NCBI RefSeq assembly: GCF_901686465.1
Contig: NZ_LR594487.1
Location: 592,894-656,893, forward strand
DNA length: 64,000 bases
Direction of reading: 5' to 3'
Source: Halorubrum sp. DM2
GTDB taxonomy: Archaea > Halobacteriota > Halobacteria > Halobacteriales > Haloferacaceae
Part shown: piece after piece, positions 33,516 through 42,452 of the stretch
How positions within the stretch are numbered: position 1 is the first letter of the stretch
Layout: each line of letters opens with the position of its first letter
Program-made: the position numbers and the translations under genes
Notes under the pieces: model-generated
What the model was told of the DNA's origin: nothing
Databases searched by the model: none
Seen by the model: only the letters and a program-made list of their open reading frames with translations

Positions 33516-34256
33516 ATGGAGGTCGCGCTGATCACGGTCGGGGACGAACTGCTCTCGGGGGACACGGTGAACACGAACGCGAACTGGCTCGCCGGCGAGC
33601 TGAGCGAGCGCGGCGTCGCGGTCGAGCGGATCCTGTCGATCCCGGACGACAGGGCCGAGATCGCGGCGCGGGTACGGGAGTACGCCGCCGCGTTCGACGC
33701 CGTGATCGTCACCGGCGGGATCGGCAGCACGCCGGACGACGTGACGATGGAGGCGGTCGCGGACGCGTTCGACCGCGAGATGGTCGTCACCGACCTCACG
33801 CGCGAGTCGGTCGAACGCCGGCTCGCCGCGATCCGCGAGCGGGTCCCCGACCGCGAGTTCGACGTCGACGTGGCGGCCGAGGCGGCGGTCCCCGAGGGGA
33901 GTCGGCCGCTCGTGACCGAGGCGGGGCTCGCGCCGGGCTGCGTGATCGAGGGCGTGTACGTCATGCCCGGGATTCCGGACGAGCTGAAGGCGACGTTCGA
34001 GACGGTTGCCGACGAGTTCGCGGGCGACCGCCGCTCCCGGTTCCTCTACACCGTTGAGCCGGAGTCGAACATCATCGCCGCCTTGGAGGAGGCGATGGAC
34101 CGATTCGACGTCGCCGTCGGCTGTTATCCTGATCGCGAGGCCGACCACAACCGGCTGAAGGTGACCGCCACCGACGACGACGCGCTCGGCGACGCCGCGG
34201 CGTGGCTGCTGGCGAACGTCGACGCCAGCGAGACGCCGGTCTCGCGGGACTGGTGA
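33516..34256 (+). CDS. CinA-like molybdopterin-binding (MoCF) domain protein
   Basis: A 246-residue protein of the CinA N-terminal (MoCF_BD) type. VALITVGDELLSGDTVNTNANWLAGELSERG opens the domain; VTGGIGSTPDDVTMEAVADAF is the signature loop and GVYVMPGIPDELK the later conserved segment. The C-terminal NMN deamidase domain of full CinA is absent. Archaeal single-domain members have been linked to nucleotide or NAD repair, but activity is unproven. It diverges from the penicillin-acylase gene. Start ATG at 33516, since upstream frames run through the other strand's gene. Confidence 0.88.
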   Translation: MEVALITVGDELLSGDTVNTNANWLAGELSERGVAVERILSIPDDRAEIAARVREYAAAFDAVIVTGGIGSTPDDVTMEAVADAFDREMVVTDLTRESVERRLAAIRERVPDREFDVDVAAEAAVPEGSRPLVTEAGLAPGCVIEGVYVMPGIPDELKATFETVADEFAGDRRSRFLYTVEPESNIIAALEEAMDRFDVAVGCYPDREADHNRLKVTATDDDALGDAAAWLLANVDASETPVSRDW

Positions 34257-34305
34257 CCGCGGCCGGATTGGAGTCGTCCTCGGCTGCCCCGCTCGCCGAC
34301 CGCGG

Positions 34306-34869
34306 TCAGTACCGCGAGAAATTCTCGTCCGGGTAGACGTACCCGTCGTCGAGGTCGACGACCTCCAGCGTCGCCAGCCGGTCCAGCCGCGCGGCGGCGT
34401 CGTCCTCGTCGAGTCCCAACTCGACCGCCCGCGCGAGCACCCGGTCGCGCGTCGGCACCGACTCGACCAGTCCGTCGTCGTCTACGACCATCTCCTCGGC
34501 GATGACGGCTTTCAAGACTGCGCCGTGTTGGCGCTTCGATGGGGTCCGCTCGTCGCCGGTCCACTCCACGGAGAGCGTCCCGTCGTCGTTGACGTGCGAG
34601 ACGACGAACCCGTCGGGGAGCGTCTCCGTCAGCGCGGCGACGAGCGCCGCCCGGTCGAGTCGCGCCGCGAACCGATACCGATCCCCGTCCGCGGACTGAC
34701 CCAGCACCTCGACGTTCGCCCCCTCTCGCTCGACGGCGTCGGTCACCGACGTCGCCAGTCGCCGTCCGATCGCCTTGCCCATCTTGTCGCGCTTTTTCGT
34801 TGCCTTACGTGCCTCGCTCGCCAACGTCTCGTACCGTCGCATCCGCTCGTACAGCGGCGTGTCGTCCAT
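34306..34869 (-). CDS. Conserved haloarchaeal protein, unknown
   Basis: A 187-residue acidic, soluble protein. The N-terminal 50 residues are helical and charged (YERMRRYETLASEARKATKKRDKMGKAIGRRL). The middle looks like a beta-rich domain (YRFAARLDRAALVAALTETLPDGFVVSHVNDDGTLSVEW). The C-terminal 80 residues (HGAVLKAVIAEEMVVDDDGLVESVPTRDRVLARAVELGL) resemble a winged helix, ending YVYPDENF. I do not recognise the family. Its ATG has an AATTACC box about 26 nt upstream. Convergent with the CinA-like gene. Confidence 0.72.
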   Translation of the reverse strand: MDDTPLYERMRRYETLASEARKATKKRDKMGKAIGRRLATSVTDAVEREGANVEVLGQSADGDRYRFAARLDRAALVAALTETLPDGFVVSHVNDDGTLSVEWTGDERTPSKRQHGAVLKAVIAEEMVVDDDGLVESVPTRDRVLARAVELGLDEDDAAARLDRLATLEVVDLDDGYVYPDENFSRY

Positions 34870-34958
34870 GCGTCCTCACTCGGTGCCAGCGAATTACCTC
34901 TTGTGCCCGCGCGCCGCCCGCCGGATTGGCTCTGCCGACCGGGCGGTGTCCGCGGAGA

Positions 34959-35336
34959 TTAGCCGTGGAACCGGTACAGCGACGTGACGTACGGCAGCCG
35001 GTTGAGCATCCAGACCGCGACCGGGAGCCCCACGACCGTGATCGCGAGCAAGGACGCGACGTTCGCCCACAGCAGGCTCAGCCACCAGCCGACGAGGAGG
35101 AAGTAGATTCCCCGGACGGCGAGCGAGCGCTGCCCGCGCGCCGACTCCGGCTCCGAGAGCGACCGCGGCTCCGCGAGCGTGAGCACCGTCGGCACGAGGT
35201 TGATCAGTTTGATGCCGACCGGCAGCAGGAGAACCGTGACGTTGAGCGCCCACGCGACGTTGACGACGATCGGCGTCGCCCACCAGCCGACGAACACGAA
35301 CCACAGCGCGCGAACCGGAAGCGATCGTTGTGCCAT
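34959..35336 (-). CDS. YccF-family membrane protein
   Basis: A 125-residue protein with two copies of the YccF (DUF307) unit: LPVRALWFVFVGWWATPIVVNVAWALNVTVLLLPVGIKLIN and LAVRGIYFLLVGWWLSLLWANVASLLAITVVGLPVAVWMLN. Each has a tandem-Trp helix (VGWW) and a second helix ending in P-V/I. A Ser/Glu/Pro loop joins them. The family is found across bacteria and archaea and has no firm function. Same strand as rdfA but 200 bp away. Confidence 0.88.
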   Translation of the reverse strand: MAQRSLPVRALWFVFVGWWATPIVVNVAWALNVTVLLLPVGIKLINLVPTVLTLAEPRSLSEPESARGQRSLAVRGIYFLLVGWWLSLLWANVASLLAITVVGLPVAVWMLNRLPYVTSLYRFHG

Positions 35337-35535
35337 TGGCTAGGGTTGCCCCCCTGACGGTAAACCGGTGTCGTCGCCCTCGACTGCCCCGACTGGACGA
35401 CATATATCAGATTTAGATAATACCTTGGAAAATTACTATTTGGGTCACAGAGGGGAATCGGTTCTGCCGCCCTGTCGCCGGATACGCTCCGCCTGAGAGA
35501 CGGACTTCACTCCACGGTACCGTCCGCGACCCGAC

Positions 35536-36159
35536 TTACTCCTCGGCGGCTTCGGATTTTGCCGTACAGCCGCAGCCACCTCGGCGAATGAGTTCTCCAA
35601 TCGGCACGTCCGCGCCGCAGTGCGGGCAGACGGCGCGCACGTCGACGAGTACGTCGTACCCGTCGGTGTCCAGTTCGTCCGCGCTCGCGAGCGAAGAGAT
35701 AGCGGACTCAGCGACCGCTGACAGGCGACCCACCAGTTTCTCGATGGTCTCGACCTTCCGCTCCACCATGCCGTCGCCCGCCGCGGGGAGGCTCGCCTCC
35801 CGCTCCTTGGTGAGGTACGTGTGGATCGCCTGGTGGGTAACGAAATCCCCGGTCAGCTCGTCGACATCAATCCCTTCACGTTCGAGGTGACGGCGGGTCC
35901 GGGTCTTCGACGATCCGGATTCTCCTCGGAGAGCGTCGTACGCGCTCGAAACGTTCACGCTAACCGATGAGACGTTCGCCTCGCGAAGAGCCGCCTCCAG
36001 CACCGCTTCATTGAACTCGTCGGCGAGATCCCGCAGGCTCGTTCGCTCGCCCGACTCACCCGTCCACGCCGTCTCCAAGTTCGCGCCCATCCCGTCGAGG
36101 TCGTATTTCCGGATCACTCGGGCGACCTTCGTGTTCGTATCGCTTGCTTCAGCGGTCAT
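35536..36159 (-). CDS. rdfA: Rod-determining factor RdfA-like protein
   Basis: A 207-residue cytoplasmic protein like the haloarchaeal rod-determining factor, which in Haloferax favours rod over plate cell shape. Matching segments are TKVARVIRKYDLDGMG near the start, WTGESGERTSLRDLADEFNEAVLEAAL, the region before TRTRRHLEREGIDVDELTGDFVTHQAIHTYLTK, and a C-terminal zinc-ribbon-like tail with CPHCG and CGC. ATG at 36159 was chosen; 68 further in-frame codons upstream look non-coding and lie in the AT-rich promoter zone. No disk-determining partner is in the window. The symbol rests on similarity I recall, not a search. Confidence 0.78.
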   Translation of the reverse strand: MTAEASDTNTKVARVIRKYDLDGMGANLETAWTGESGERTSLRDLADEFNEAVLEAALREANVSSVSVNVSSAYDALRGESGSSKTRTRRHLEREGIDVDELTGDFVTHQAIHTYLTKEREASLPAAGDGMVERKVETIEKLVGRLSAVAESAISSLASADELDTDGYDVLVDVRAVCPHCGADVPIGELIRRGGCGCTAKSEAAEE

Positions 36160-36398
36160 ACCGACAGTTCGACCGCAGTGGTGACAAAAACACCGGTGTG
36201 CCAGCCCGTCGTCGTCCGGAGTACGCCGGCACCGAAACTCCGGAGAATAACTCGTCGACTCCGTCCACAGTTCTAATCGAGGACACTCCAAGATCCACCC
36301 GAAATATATTTCAAACTTCTTTGACTTTAGTAGAATAATATGATATCTTATGTTTGTAGCCACAGAGTCTCGTTGACAGCAAAAATACGAGAAATACT

Positions 36399-37970
36399 CT
36401 ACGCGCCAACACCGTCTTCCGGGGCCGTGAAGTTCAAGATCCCCGTGTAGAACTCCTCGACCGTCAGATGGTCGTTCTCGACTTGCCGTTCGACGTTCCG
36501 GTAGAACCCGTCTCGCTCGTTGGCGACCTCGTCGCTCACGTTGAACTCGTTCTCATCGTAAAAATCCGACGTAGCGCCCATGCTCCGCATGACCGTGTAG
36601 AAATCCGGCAGCAGGAAGATATCGAGTTCAGAGAGGTCGCCGCCGTCTTCGTGATCGACGGTCCAGTCGTACCCGTATCGGTCGAACTCGTCGGTGATCC
36701 TGTCTGTGCGAGAGTTGACGCCCGTCGACCGTACTTCCCGCCAGAACGGCGTCTCGCCTGACGCGTATCTATAGTGGACACCGACGAAGTCGTGGATGGA
36801 CTCCCAAGCGCGGCGGACCGACTCGTTGAACGCCGTTCGGATCGCGTCGTCGACGACTCGGCCGTGCGAGGACAGCAGGTTCGCGAACCGCACCGCGAGC
36901 GAGGCGTTGGCGGTGAGCGCGGTCGACTGTAACGGTTCGACGAACCCCTGGGCGTTCCCGATGGCCAGACAGTTCCGGACCCACGCCCGGTCGTGGTAGC
37001 CGGACTCGAAGTCGTATCGATCGACCTCCGTCTCGGCGTCGGTGAGGGCGTCTCCGGCATCGCCCGGGGCGACCTCCGCGACGAACTCGCGGAACTCCGT
37101 CATCGCCGTCTCCTCGTCGGTGTACTCGGTGCTGAACACGTACCCCAGATCGCGGTTGTCGTACGTGTCGATCTGCCAGAACCACCCGTGATCGCCCGTC
37201 TCGACGACGGTTGCCGGGATGACATCGGACAGCGACCGGTCAATCCGGACGTTAAGCGCCGCGTCCAACGGGAAATCGAAATCACGGAATTCGACATCCT
37301 GCTCGCTCCGGAGGATTCGGTTGAATCCGGTCGCATCCACGTAGAGGTCCGCCTCGTAGCGCCGCTGACTGCCCTGTATTGCGTTGATTCGCGAACCGTC
37401 CGTCTCGACGGCGGTGATTTCGTCGTCGACGAGTGAGACGCCACGCTCCCGGCAGTGCTTCCGCAAGAATCCGTTGAACCGCTTGGTGTTGAGGTGATAG
37501 GCGACATCGTCGTACTTGTCGAGGTCACCGTCCGACCCGTAGTACCACGGCGACTTGCCCTGCGCGAGAATCTGTTCGCCTCGCGTGCGGTGGTCGGGGC
37601 TGTCGCAGAGTTCGTCGTAGTGGTGATAGAAGTGCTCGACGGCGTTCGGCGTGTTCGCGTCCGGGTATTTGGTCGGCGCGTCGAACGGGAACTGGAATGA
37701 CGGGCGGTCACACCAGTCCCGGAAGTACACCGATGCTTTCCATATCGGCTTCACCTCCGCGATGAACTCGTGTTCGTCGAGCTGGAGCGCGCCGTGGAGG
37801 ATGCCCTGGATTTCGCGGTACGTGCTCTTCCCCACCTGCGGAACCGCCTGTTGGAAGTCGTCGACGACGGAGACGTCCACATCCGGGTTCATCTGCCGGA
37901 CGCTCAGTGCCGTCAGCAACCCGACGTCGCCGCCCCCCACGATAGTCACTTCGTCTACCGTCTTGTTCAT
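36399..37970 (-). CDS. Flavin-dependent halogenase family protein
   Basis: A 523-residue protein of the tryptophan-halogenase group, which uses FADH2, O2 and halide to halogenate aromatic substrates. The FAD motif GGGDVG is at residues 12-17, with VGKSTYREIQGILH following; Lys78 in IWKAS aligns with the catalytic Lys79 of PrnA, and GWFWQID (262-268) is the signature WxWxI. The substrate-side motif reads VEPLQSTAL where tryptophan halogenases have EPLEST, so the equivalent of Glu346 is Gln348. No flavin reductase is nearby. It diverges from pckA across 220 bp that include a 20-bp tandem repeat. ATG at 37970; product unknown. Confidence 0.85.
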   Translation of the reverse strand: MNKTVDEVTIVGGGDVGLLTALSVRQMNPDVDVSVVDDFQQAVPQVGKSTYREIQGILHGALQLDEHEFIAEVKPIWKASVYFRDWCDRPSFQFPFDAPTKYPDANTPNAVEHFYHHYDELCDSPDHRTRGEQILAQGKSPWYYGSDGDLDKYDDVAYHLNTKRFNGFLRKHCRERGVSLVDDEITAVETDGSRINAIQGSQRRYEADLYVDATGFNRILRSEQDVEFRDFDFPLDAALNVRIDRSLSDVIPATVVETGDHGWFWQIDTYDNRDLGYVFSTEYTDEETAMTEFREFVAEVAPGDAGDALTDAETEVDRYDFESGYHDRAWVRNCLAIGNAQGFVEPLQSTALTANASLAVRFANLLSSHGRVVDDAIRTAFNESVRRAWESIHDFVGVHYRYASGETPFWREVRSTGVNSRTDRITDEFDRYGYDWTVDHEDGGDLSELDIFLLPDFYTVMRSMGATSDFYDENEFNVSDEVANERDGFYRNVERQVENDHLTVEEFYTGILNFTAPEDGVGA

Positions 37971-38065
37971 CGGTACCACACAACTCGTACTTGCTGATAA
38001 TAGGTTCAACGGTTCTGTGTGGATCAATCCTGTAGGAAATAACTGATGCCGTCCGGTTGCCGGAC

Positions 38066-38125
38066 AGCTGAACACGGAGTCGGAGAGCTGAACACGGAGT
38101 CGGAGAGATGAACACGGACTCGGAG
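38066..38125. repeat. Three tandem 20-bp repeats between halogenase and pckA
   Basis: Units AGCTGAACACGGAGTCGGAG at 38066 and 38086 are identical; the third at 38106 has two changes (AGATG..., ...GGACT...). Directly before them is GTCCGG-ttg-CCGGAC (38051-38065), a perfect 6-bp inverted repeat. Spacing near two helical turns and the position between two divergent promoters suit a cooperative regulator site. Confidence 0.8.
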
Positions 38126-38190
38126 TACTATTTTGGAGCAAATATGCTTGGATACCAACCTTATTACCCTCGCTCTGACAGCCCTGTACC

Positions 38191-39705
38191 ATGGCAGACG
38201 TTCGTGACAGCCCGACAGTCACTGACTATCCCGACCCGGAGACGGCCGACCACATCACGTACAACCCGTCGCTGGCGACGCTGCGAGGCTACTCCTCGCA
38301 TCTTGAGACGACGACGGACTACGGCGCGCCCGCGTACGTCAGCGAGTACCGCTCTCGGAGCGCGGAGCGGACGAAGAACGCCGTCGACGACGGCTTCGAC
38401 GCCGACGACTTCCGCGTCTTCGAGCAGGCTCTCGACTGGGTTCGAGACCCCCACAACGACGTCGTCTGTGTCGACCGCGTGGTCGGTCGTCACGGGGACG
38501 CCGCTCACGTCTGCCGGCTGTTCGTTCCCGAGGAGTACGGCCGCATCGCGCTCGCGTGGGCGAAGCTCCTCGAACCGGCCGAGGAAGCCGACCCCGACTT
38601 CGTCACCGTACAGCTACCGGACGCGACGCCGGAACCGACGATCCGTATTCTCCCGGAAGCCGGCGTCACGACGGTCCTCGGGAGCGACTACACCGGCGAG
38701 GCGAAGAAGTCGTTCCTGCGGTTGTTCATGCTGCGCGCGAAACAGCGTGGCGGGCTCGGACTCCACGCCGGCAGCAAGCGCGTCACCCTCGACGACGCGG
38801 ACGGCCGCCGCGAGGTCGGCCAGCTGTTCCTCGGACTCTCCGGGACGGGGAAGTCGACGCTCACGAGCCACGGCCTCTGGCTCGACGATCCGGAGGGCGT
38901 CGAGATGATCCAAGACGACGTCTGCGCGCTCCTCCCGTCGGGGACGGTCGCGGGCAGCGAGGGCGGCGGCCTCTACATCAAGACGCTCGGCTTAGCGGCC
39001 GACGAGCAGCCCGAACTCCACGACGCGGCCACCGACGAGAGCGCGGCCCTCGAAAACGTCGCCGTCGACGATGACGGGAGCGTCCACTTCGACGAACCCC
39101 GACACGGCCGAAATGCGCGCGCCGTAATTCGCCGCGACCGGCTCGCGAGCGCCTCCGAGGACGTCGACCTCCCCACCGTCGATCAGGTGTTTTTCATCAC
39201 GCGTAACCCCCTGATGCCGCCGGTCGCGAAGCTCACCGACGCGCAGGCGGCGGTCGCGTTCATGCTCGGGGAGTCGGTCGAGACGAGCGCGGGCGACCCC
39301 TCGCGGGTCGGCGAGTCGATCCGCGTGGTCGGCACGAACCCCTTCATCGTCGGGCCGGAAGGCGAGGAGGGCAATCGATTCCGCGATCTCATCGCGACCC
39401 TCGATGTCCAGTGTTACGTCATCAACACGGGCGTGGTCGGAACCGACGACCCGGTCGATGTCGGCGTCGAGGAGACGGTCGCGATTCTGGAAGGGATCGC
39501 ACGCGGGACCGTCAAGTGGACCCGTGACGACGACCTCGACCTCACGGTCCCGGCGTCGGTTCCCGGCGTCGACGTCGACCGGTTCGCGGTCGCGGACCGC
39601 GTCGACGGGTTCGCGGACGCACAGGCGGCGCTGCGCGCCGATCGCCGCGAGTACCTCGCGCGGTTCGGGACGCTCGACGAGGAGATCGTGGACGCGACGT
39701 ACTGA
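38191..39705 (+). CDS. pckA: Phosphoenolpyruvate carboxykinase (ATP)-type
   Basis: A 504-residue ATP-type PEP carboxykinase, converting oxaloacetate plus ATP to PEP in gluconeogenesis. Conserved parts are YTGEAKKSF (residues 167-175, family form Y-x-G-E-x-K-K), the kinase-1 loop GLSGTGKST (215-223), kinase-2 QDDVCAL (241-247), and FITRNPLMPPVAKLT. It is shorter than bacterial PckA and diverged, but all nucleotide and metal residues I can name are present. ATG at 38191 has CTTATTACC about 28 nt upstream. Fits growth on organic acids or C5 sugars feeding the TCA cycle. Confidence 0.88.
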   Translation: MADVRDSPTVTDYPDPETADHITYNPSLATLRGYSSHLETTTDYGAPAYVSEYRSRSAERTKNAVDDGFDADDFRVFEQALDWVRDPHNDVVCVDRVVGRHGDAAHVCRLFVPEEYGRIALAWAKLLEPAEEADPDFVTVQLPDATPEPTIRILPEAGVTTVLGSDYTGEAKKSFLRLFMLRAKQRGGLGLHAGSKRVTLDDADGRREVGQLFLGLSGTGKSTLTSHGLWLDDPEGVEMIQDDVCALLPSGTVAGSEGGGLYIKTLGLAADEQPELHDAATDESAALENVAVDDDGSVHFDEPRHGRNARAVIRRDRLASASEDVDLPTVDQVFFITRNPLMPPVAKLTDAQAAVAFMLGESVETSAGDPSRVGESIRVVGTNPFIVGPEGEEGNRFRDLIATLDVQCYVINTGVVGTDDPVDVGVEETVAILEGIARGTVKWTRDDDLDLTVPASVPGVDVDRFAVADRVDGFADAQAALRADRREYLARFGTLDEEIVDATY

Positions 39706-39744
39706 GCGTCAGACGACGGCTTCTCGGAGGTATTGACCGTCGGA

Positions 39745-39846
39745 TCAGTCAGCGCCGTGGTTCGGCGTGTATCCACACGCCTGACAGACCAGCGAGCCGT
39801 GTTCTCGGGTCACGCTACCGCCACACTGTGGACACGTCGACCGCAT
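39745..39846 (-). CDS. Zinc-ribbon microprotein, 33 residues
   Basis: ATG at 39846 opens MRSTCPQCGGSVTREHGSLV then CQACGYTPNHGAD and stops at 39745. The paired CPxCG and CxxCGY knuckles with a 12-residue spacing form a complete rubredoxin-like zinc ribbon, the plan of the many small zinc-finger proteins of haloarchaea. A TATA-like GATAAAGAG lies about 40 nt upstream. Role unknown; relatives affect stress and biofilm phenotypes in Haloferax. Confidence 0.75.
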   Translation of the reverse strand: MRSTCPQCGGSVTREHGSLVCQACGYTPNHGAD

Positions 39847-39921
39847 ACACTCCCCTGTGTTCGACGGACACATAACTCTTTATCGCTGATCGTCGACACG
39901 AGTCCACTCCGGACAGAGCAG

Positions 39922-41364
39922 TCAGTCGTCGACCGCGGCGTCCGGTCGATACCCGCGACTGATCGCCTTCCACGCCCCGGAGCGGAACCGGTAGTAGTTG
40001 ATGACCGCGCCCGGGACGCTCTCCGCGAGGAAGGAGAGATACACTCCCAACAGTCCCAGCGTCGTCGTCGCGCCGAGGTAGACGAGCGGGATGGCGAACC
40101 CGAACATGCCGACGGCGCGAGCGTAGAACGGCCAGTTGGTGTCGCCGGTCGCGTCGAGCGCGCCCGCGACTGCGTTCGTGACTCCCTGCGGAACGATGGC
40201 GACGCAGGCGGTGTACACGAGCGGAACGGCGACGGGCACGGCGGACGACGCCGGGTCGTCGACGAACACGAGGACGATGGGTCGCGCGAACACCGCGACC
40301 GTGGCCGCCGCGACGAGGTACGTGGCGACGGTGAAGGCGGTGATCTCGCGGCCGTACCGCTCGGCGGCCTCCTCGTCGCCCGTCCCCAAGGCCTGCCCGA
40401 CGAGGCTGGACGCCGCGAGTCCGAACCCCCAGCCGGGCGCGTTCATCAGCCCCCAGACCCGGCGGCTGATGACGTACGCGGCGACGACGTGCGAGCCGAA
40501 CGCGGCCAACAGCGCGAGAAGGGGAAACCGCGCGACCGTCCACACGGAGCTCCGGCCAACCACGGGGATACCGATGGAGAGCAGATCTCGAAGCATCTCC
40601 CGTCGGAGGTAGCCCCCGAACCAGTCGACGCGGACGGGGAACGCGCCGACCAGCGGGAGCCGACCGGCGGCGAAGCCGACCGCGAACGCGACCGTGACGA
40701 GGACGCCCGCGACGACCGTTCCCAGCGCCGCGCCGACGACGCCCATGTCGAGCGCGAAGATGAAGACCGCGTTGAGGGCGACGTTGACGGCCGCGCCGCC
40801 GGAGCGGACGACCATGGGCGTCCACGCGTCGTCGGCACCGACGAGCGCGCGAGACCCGATCTGGTTGAGGACGGCGAACGGCACGCCGACCGCGAGTACG
40901 CGGAGGTAGTCGGCCCCGTACGCGACCGCCGCCGGGTCGTCCGACAGCACCCCGACGAGCGACCGGGGGGTCAGCCAGAACAGCGCCGCGACCGGGAGCG
41001 CGATCGCCGTCGCGAGGACGACGCTCGACCGGACGACCTGACCGAGCTCGTCGCGGTCGTCGGCACCGAAGTGCTGGGAGACCAAGGCGATGGTGCCCGC
41101 CGCCATCCCGCCGCCGACGGCGAACGACACCCCCCAGAACGGGCCGGCGAACCCCATCCCGGCGATGGCCGTCTGCCCGAGCGCGACGCCGACCATCGCG
41201 GTGTCCGCGACGCTTTTGGACATCCGCGCGAGGCCGGTGACGATGCGCGGCAACGCGAGGTCCGTCGTCTCCTCTGCTCGCTCGCGGCCGACGAGTCCGA
41301 GCCGGGCGAGCAGCGCGCCGATGCCCAGCAGAAGCAGTCGGAGCGGGTTCGGAAGCCGGACCAC
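39922..41364 (-). CDS. MATE-family multidrug/efflux transporter
   Basis: A 480-residue protein with 12 hydrophobic segments in two similar halves: VADTAMVGVALGQTAIAGMGFAGPFWGVSFAVGGGMAAGTIALVSQHFGA in the first and SLVGQALGTGDEEAAERYGR in the second, the usual MATE signatures. MATE pumps expel cationic or aromatic compounds with Na+ or H+. I used GTG at 41364 because a TATA-like TTATTTAAC is centred about 29 nt before it; GTG at 41379 lies only about 14 nt from the box. Shares a 93-bp divergent region with the GH10 gene. Confidence 0.88.
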   Translation of the reverse strand: MVRLPNPLRLLLLGIGALLARLGLVGRERAEETTDLALPRIVTGLARMSKSVADTAMVGVALGQTAIAGMGFAGPFWGVSFAVGGGMAAGTIALVSQHFGADDRDELGQVVRSSVVLATAIALPVAALFWLTPRSLVGVLSDDPAAVAYGADYLRVLAVGVPFAVLNQIGSRALVGADDAWTPMVVRSGGAAVNVALNAVFIFALDMGVVGAALGTVVAGVLVTVAFAVGFAAGRLPLVGAFPVRVDWFGGYLRREMLRDLLSIGIPVVGRSSVWTVARFPLLALLAAFGSHVVAAYVISRRVWGLMNAPGWGFGLAASSLVGQALGTGDEEAAERYGREITAFTVATYLVAAATVAVFARPIVLVFVDDPASSAVPVAVPLVYTACVAIVPQGVTNAVAGALDATGDTNWPFYARAVGMFGFAIPLVYLGATTTLGLLGVYLSFLAESVPGAVINYYRFRSGAWKAISRGYRPDAAVDD

Positions 41365-41457
41365 CGTACGCGACGCCACTCACAGCCGTTAAATAAGTGT
41401 TGTCGACGCAGCTCCGGAGTCCCCCGGTTTCAAGACGAATCCCCGCAAAGACCAGCT

Positions 41458-42396
41458 ATGCGAACGCTTCGCGACGCCGCAGCGGACGCGGACGTCCACA
41501 TCGGTGCCGCCGTCGACGTCGAATCGCTCCGGACGAACACCGACTACCGGGAGACCGTCGCCCGCGAGTTCGACGCGGTCACCGCGGAGAACGCGATGAA
41601 GTGGGGGCCGCTGGCGGACGGCGAGTCCGGCTACGACTTCGCGGCCGCCGACGACATCGTCGACTTCGCGGCCCGCCACGACATGTACGTCCGCGGCCAC
41701 ACGCTGGTCTGGCACCGAATGTACCCCGAGTGGGTCCGGCCGTGGGCGCGCTCGGACACGGAGATGCGACGGCTGCTCAGCGACCACATCCACACGGTTG
41801 CCGGCCGGTACCGGGGTCGGGTGGACGCGTGGGACGTGGTCAACGAGGCGGTCGACGACGACGGCGGGCTCCGGGAGAACGCGTGGCTGAACGCGCTCGG
41901 ACCGGAGTACATCGACCGCGCGTTCGAACACGCGGCCGCGGTCTCGGACGCCGACCTCTTCTACAACGACTACGGAGCCGACGGGCTGTCCGCGAAGGCC
42001 GACGAGGTGTACGACCTCGTGTCAGACCTCGTCGCCCGCGAGGTCCCCGTCGACGGCGTCGGCCTCCAGTTACACGTCTTCGACGACGTGGTGCCGCCCG
42101 CGGACGTGGCCGCGAACGTCGAGCGTCTCACCGACCTCGGGCTGGACGTCCACATCACCGAACTCGACGTCGGCATCGGGGAGGCGGTCGCGGACCGCGA
42201 CGAGCAGGCCGAGTACTACTACGACGTCGTCTCGGCCGCCGTCGACGCCGGCGTCGACACGGTCGTCACGTGGGGCGTCGACGACGGGCAGTCGTGGCTC
42301 CCGGCTCGGGGATTCGGTGACGCGCCGCTCCTGTTCGACGAGGAGTTCCGGCGCAAGCCCGCGCACGGGGCCGTCCTCGACGCGCTCGGGGAATAG
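41458..42396 (+). CDS. GH10 endo-1,4-beta-xylanase, cytoplasmic
   Basis: A 312-residue glycoside hydrolase family 10 enzyme with no signal peptide, so it should act on imported xylo-oligosaccharides. The barrel landmarks are all present: VTAENAMKWGPL, VRGHTLVWH, the acid/base Glu130 in WDVVNEA, VGLQLHV, and the nucleophile Glu235 in HITELDV, plus TWGVDDGQSWLP near the end. The enzyme is short and consists of the catalytic domain only. First gene of the xylan island; TATA-like GTTAAATAAG is about 65 nt upstream. Compare the exported GH10-like protein at 50081, which lacks the acid/base. Confidence 0.93.
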   Translation: MRTLRDAAADADVHIGAAVDVESLRTNTDYRETVAREFDAVTAENAMKWGPLADGESGYDFAAADDIVDFAARHDMYVRGHTLVWHRMYPEWVRPWARSDTEMRRLLSDHIHTVAGRYRGRVDAWDVVNEAVDDDGGLRENAWLNALGPEYIDRAFEHAAAVSDADLFYNDYGADGLSAKADEVYDLVSDLVAREVPVDGVGLQLHVFDDVVPPADVAANVERLTDLGLDVHITELDVGIGEAVADRDEQAEYYYDVVSAAVDAGVDTVVTWGVDDGQSWLPARGFGDAPLLFDEEFRRKPAHGAVLDALGE

Positions 42397-42452
42397 CGAG
42401 GCGCTCGACGAACAGCGAGGCACTCGACGAACAGCGACGCCGGCCGCCGACG

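Noticed and set aside
33429-34148. Extended N terminus for the penicillin acylase.
   Set aside because: The extension is antisense to the CinA-like gene; a Tat signal and TATA-like box fix the start near 33428.
39733-41457. An 887-codon frame running into the GH10 xylanase from far upstream.
   Set aside because: The added part reads antisense through the MATE transporter; GH10 homology starts at the ATG at 41458.
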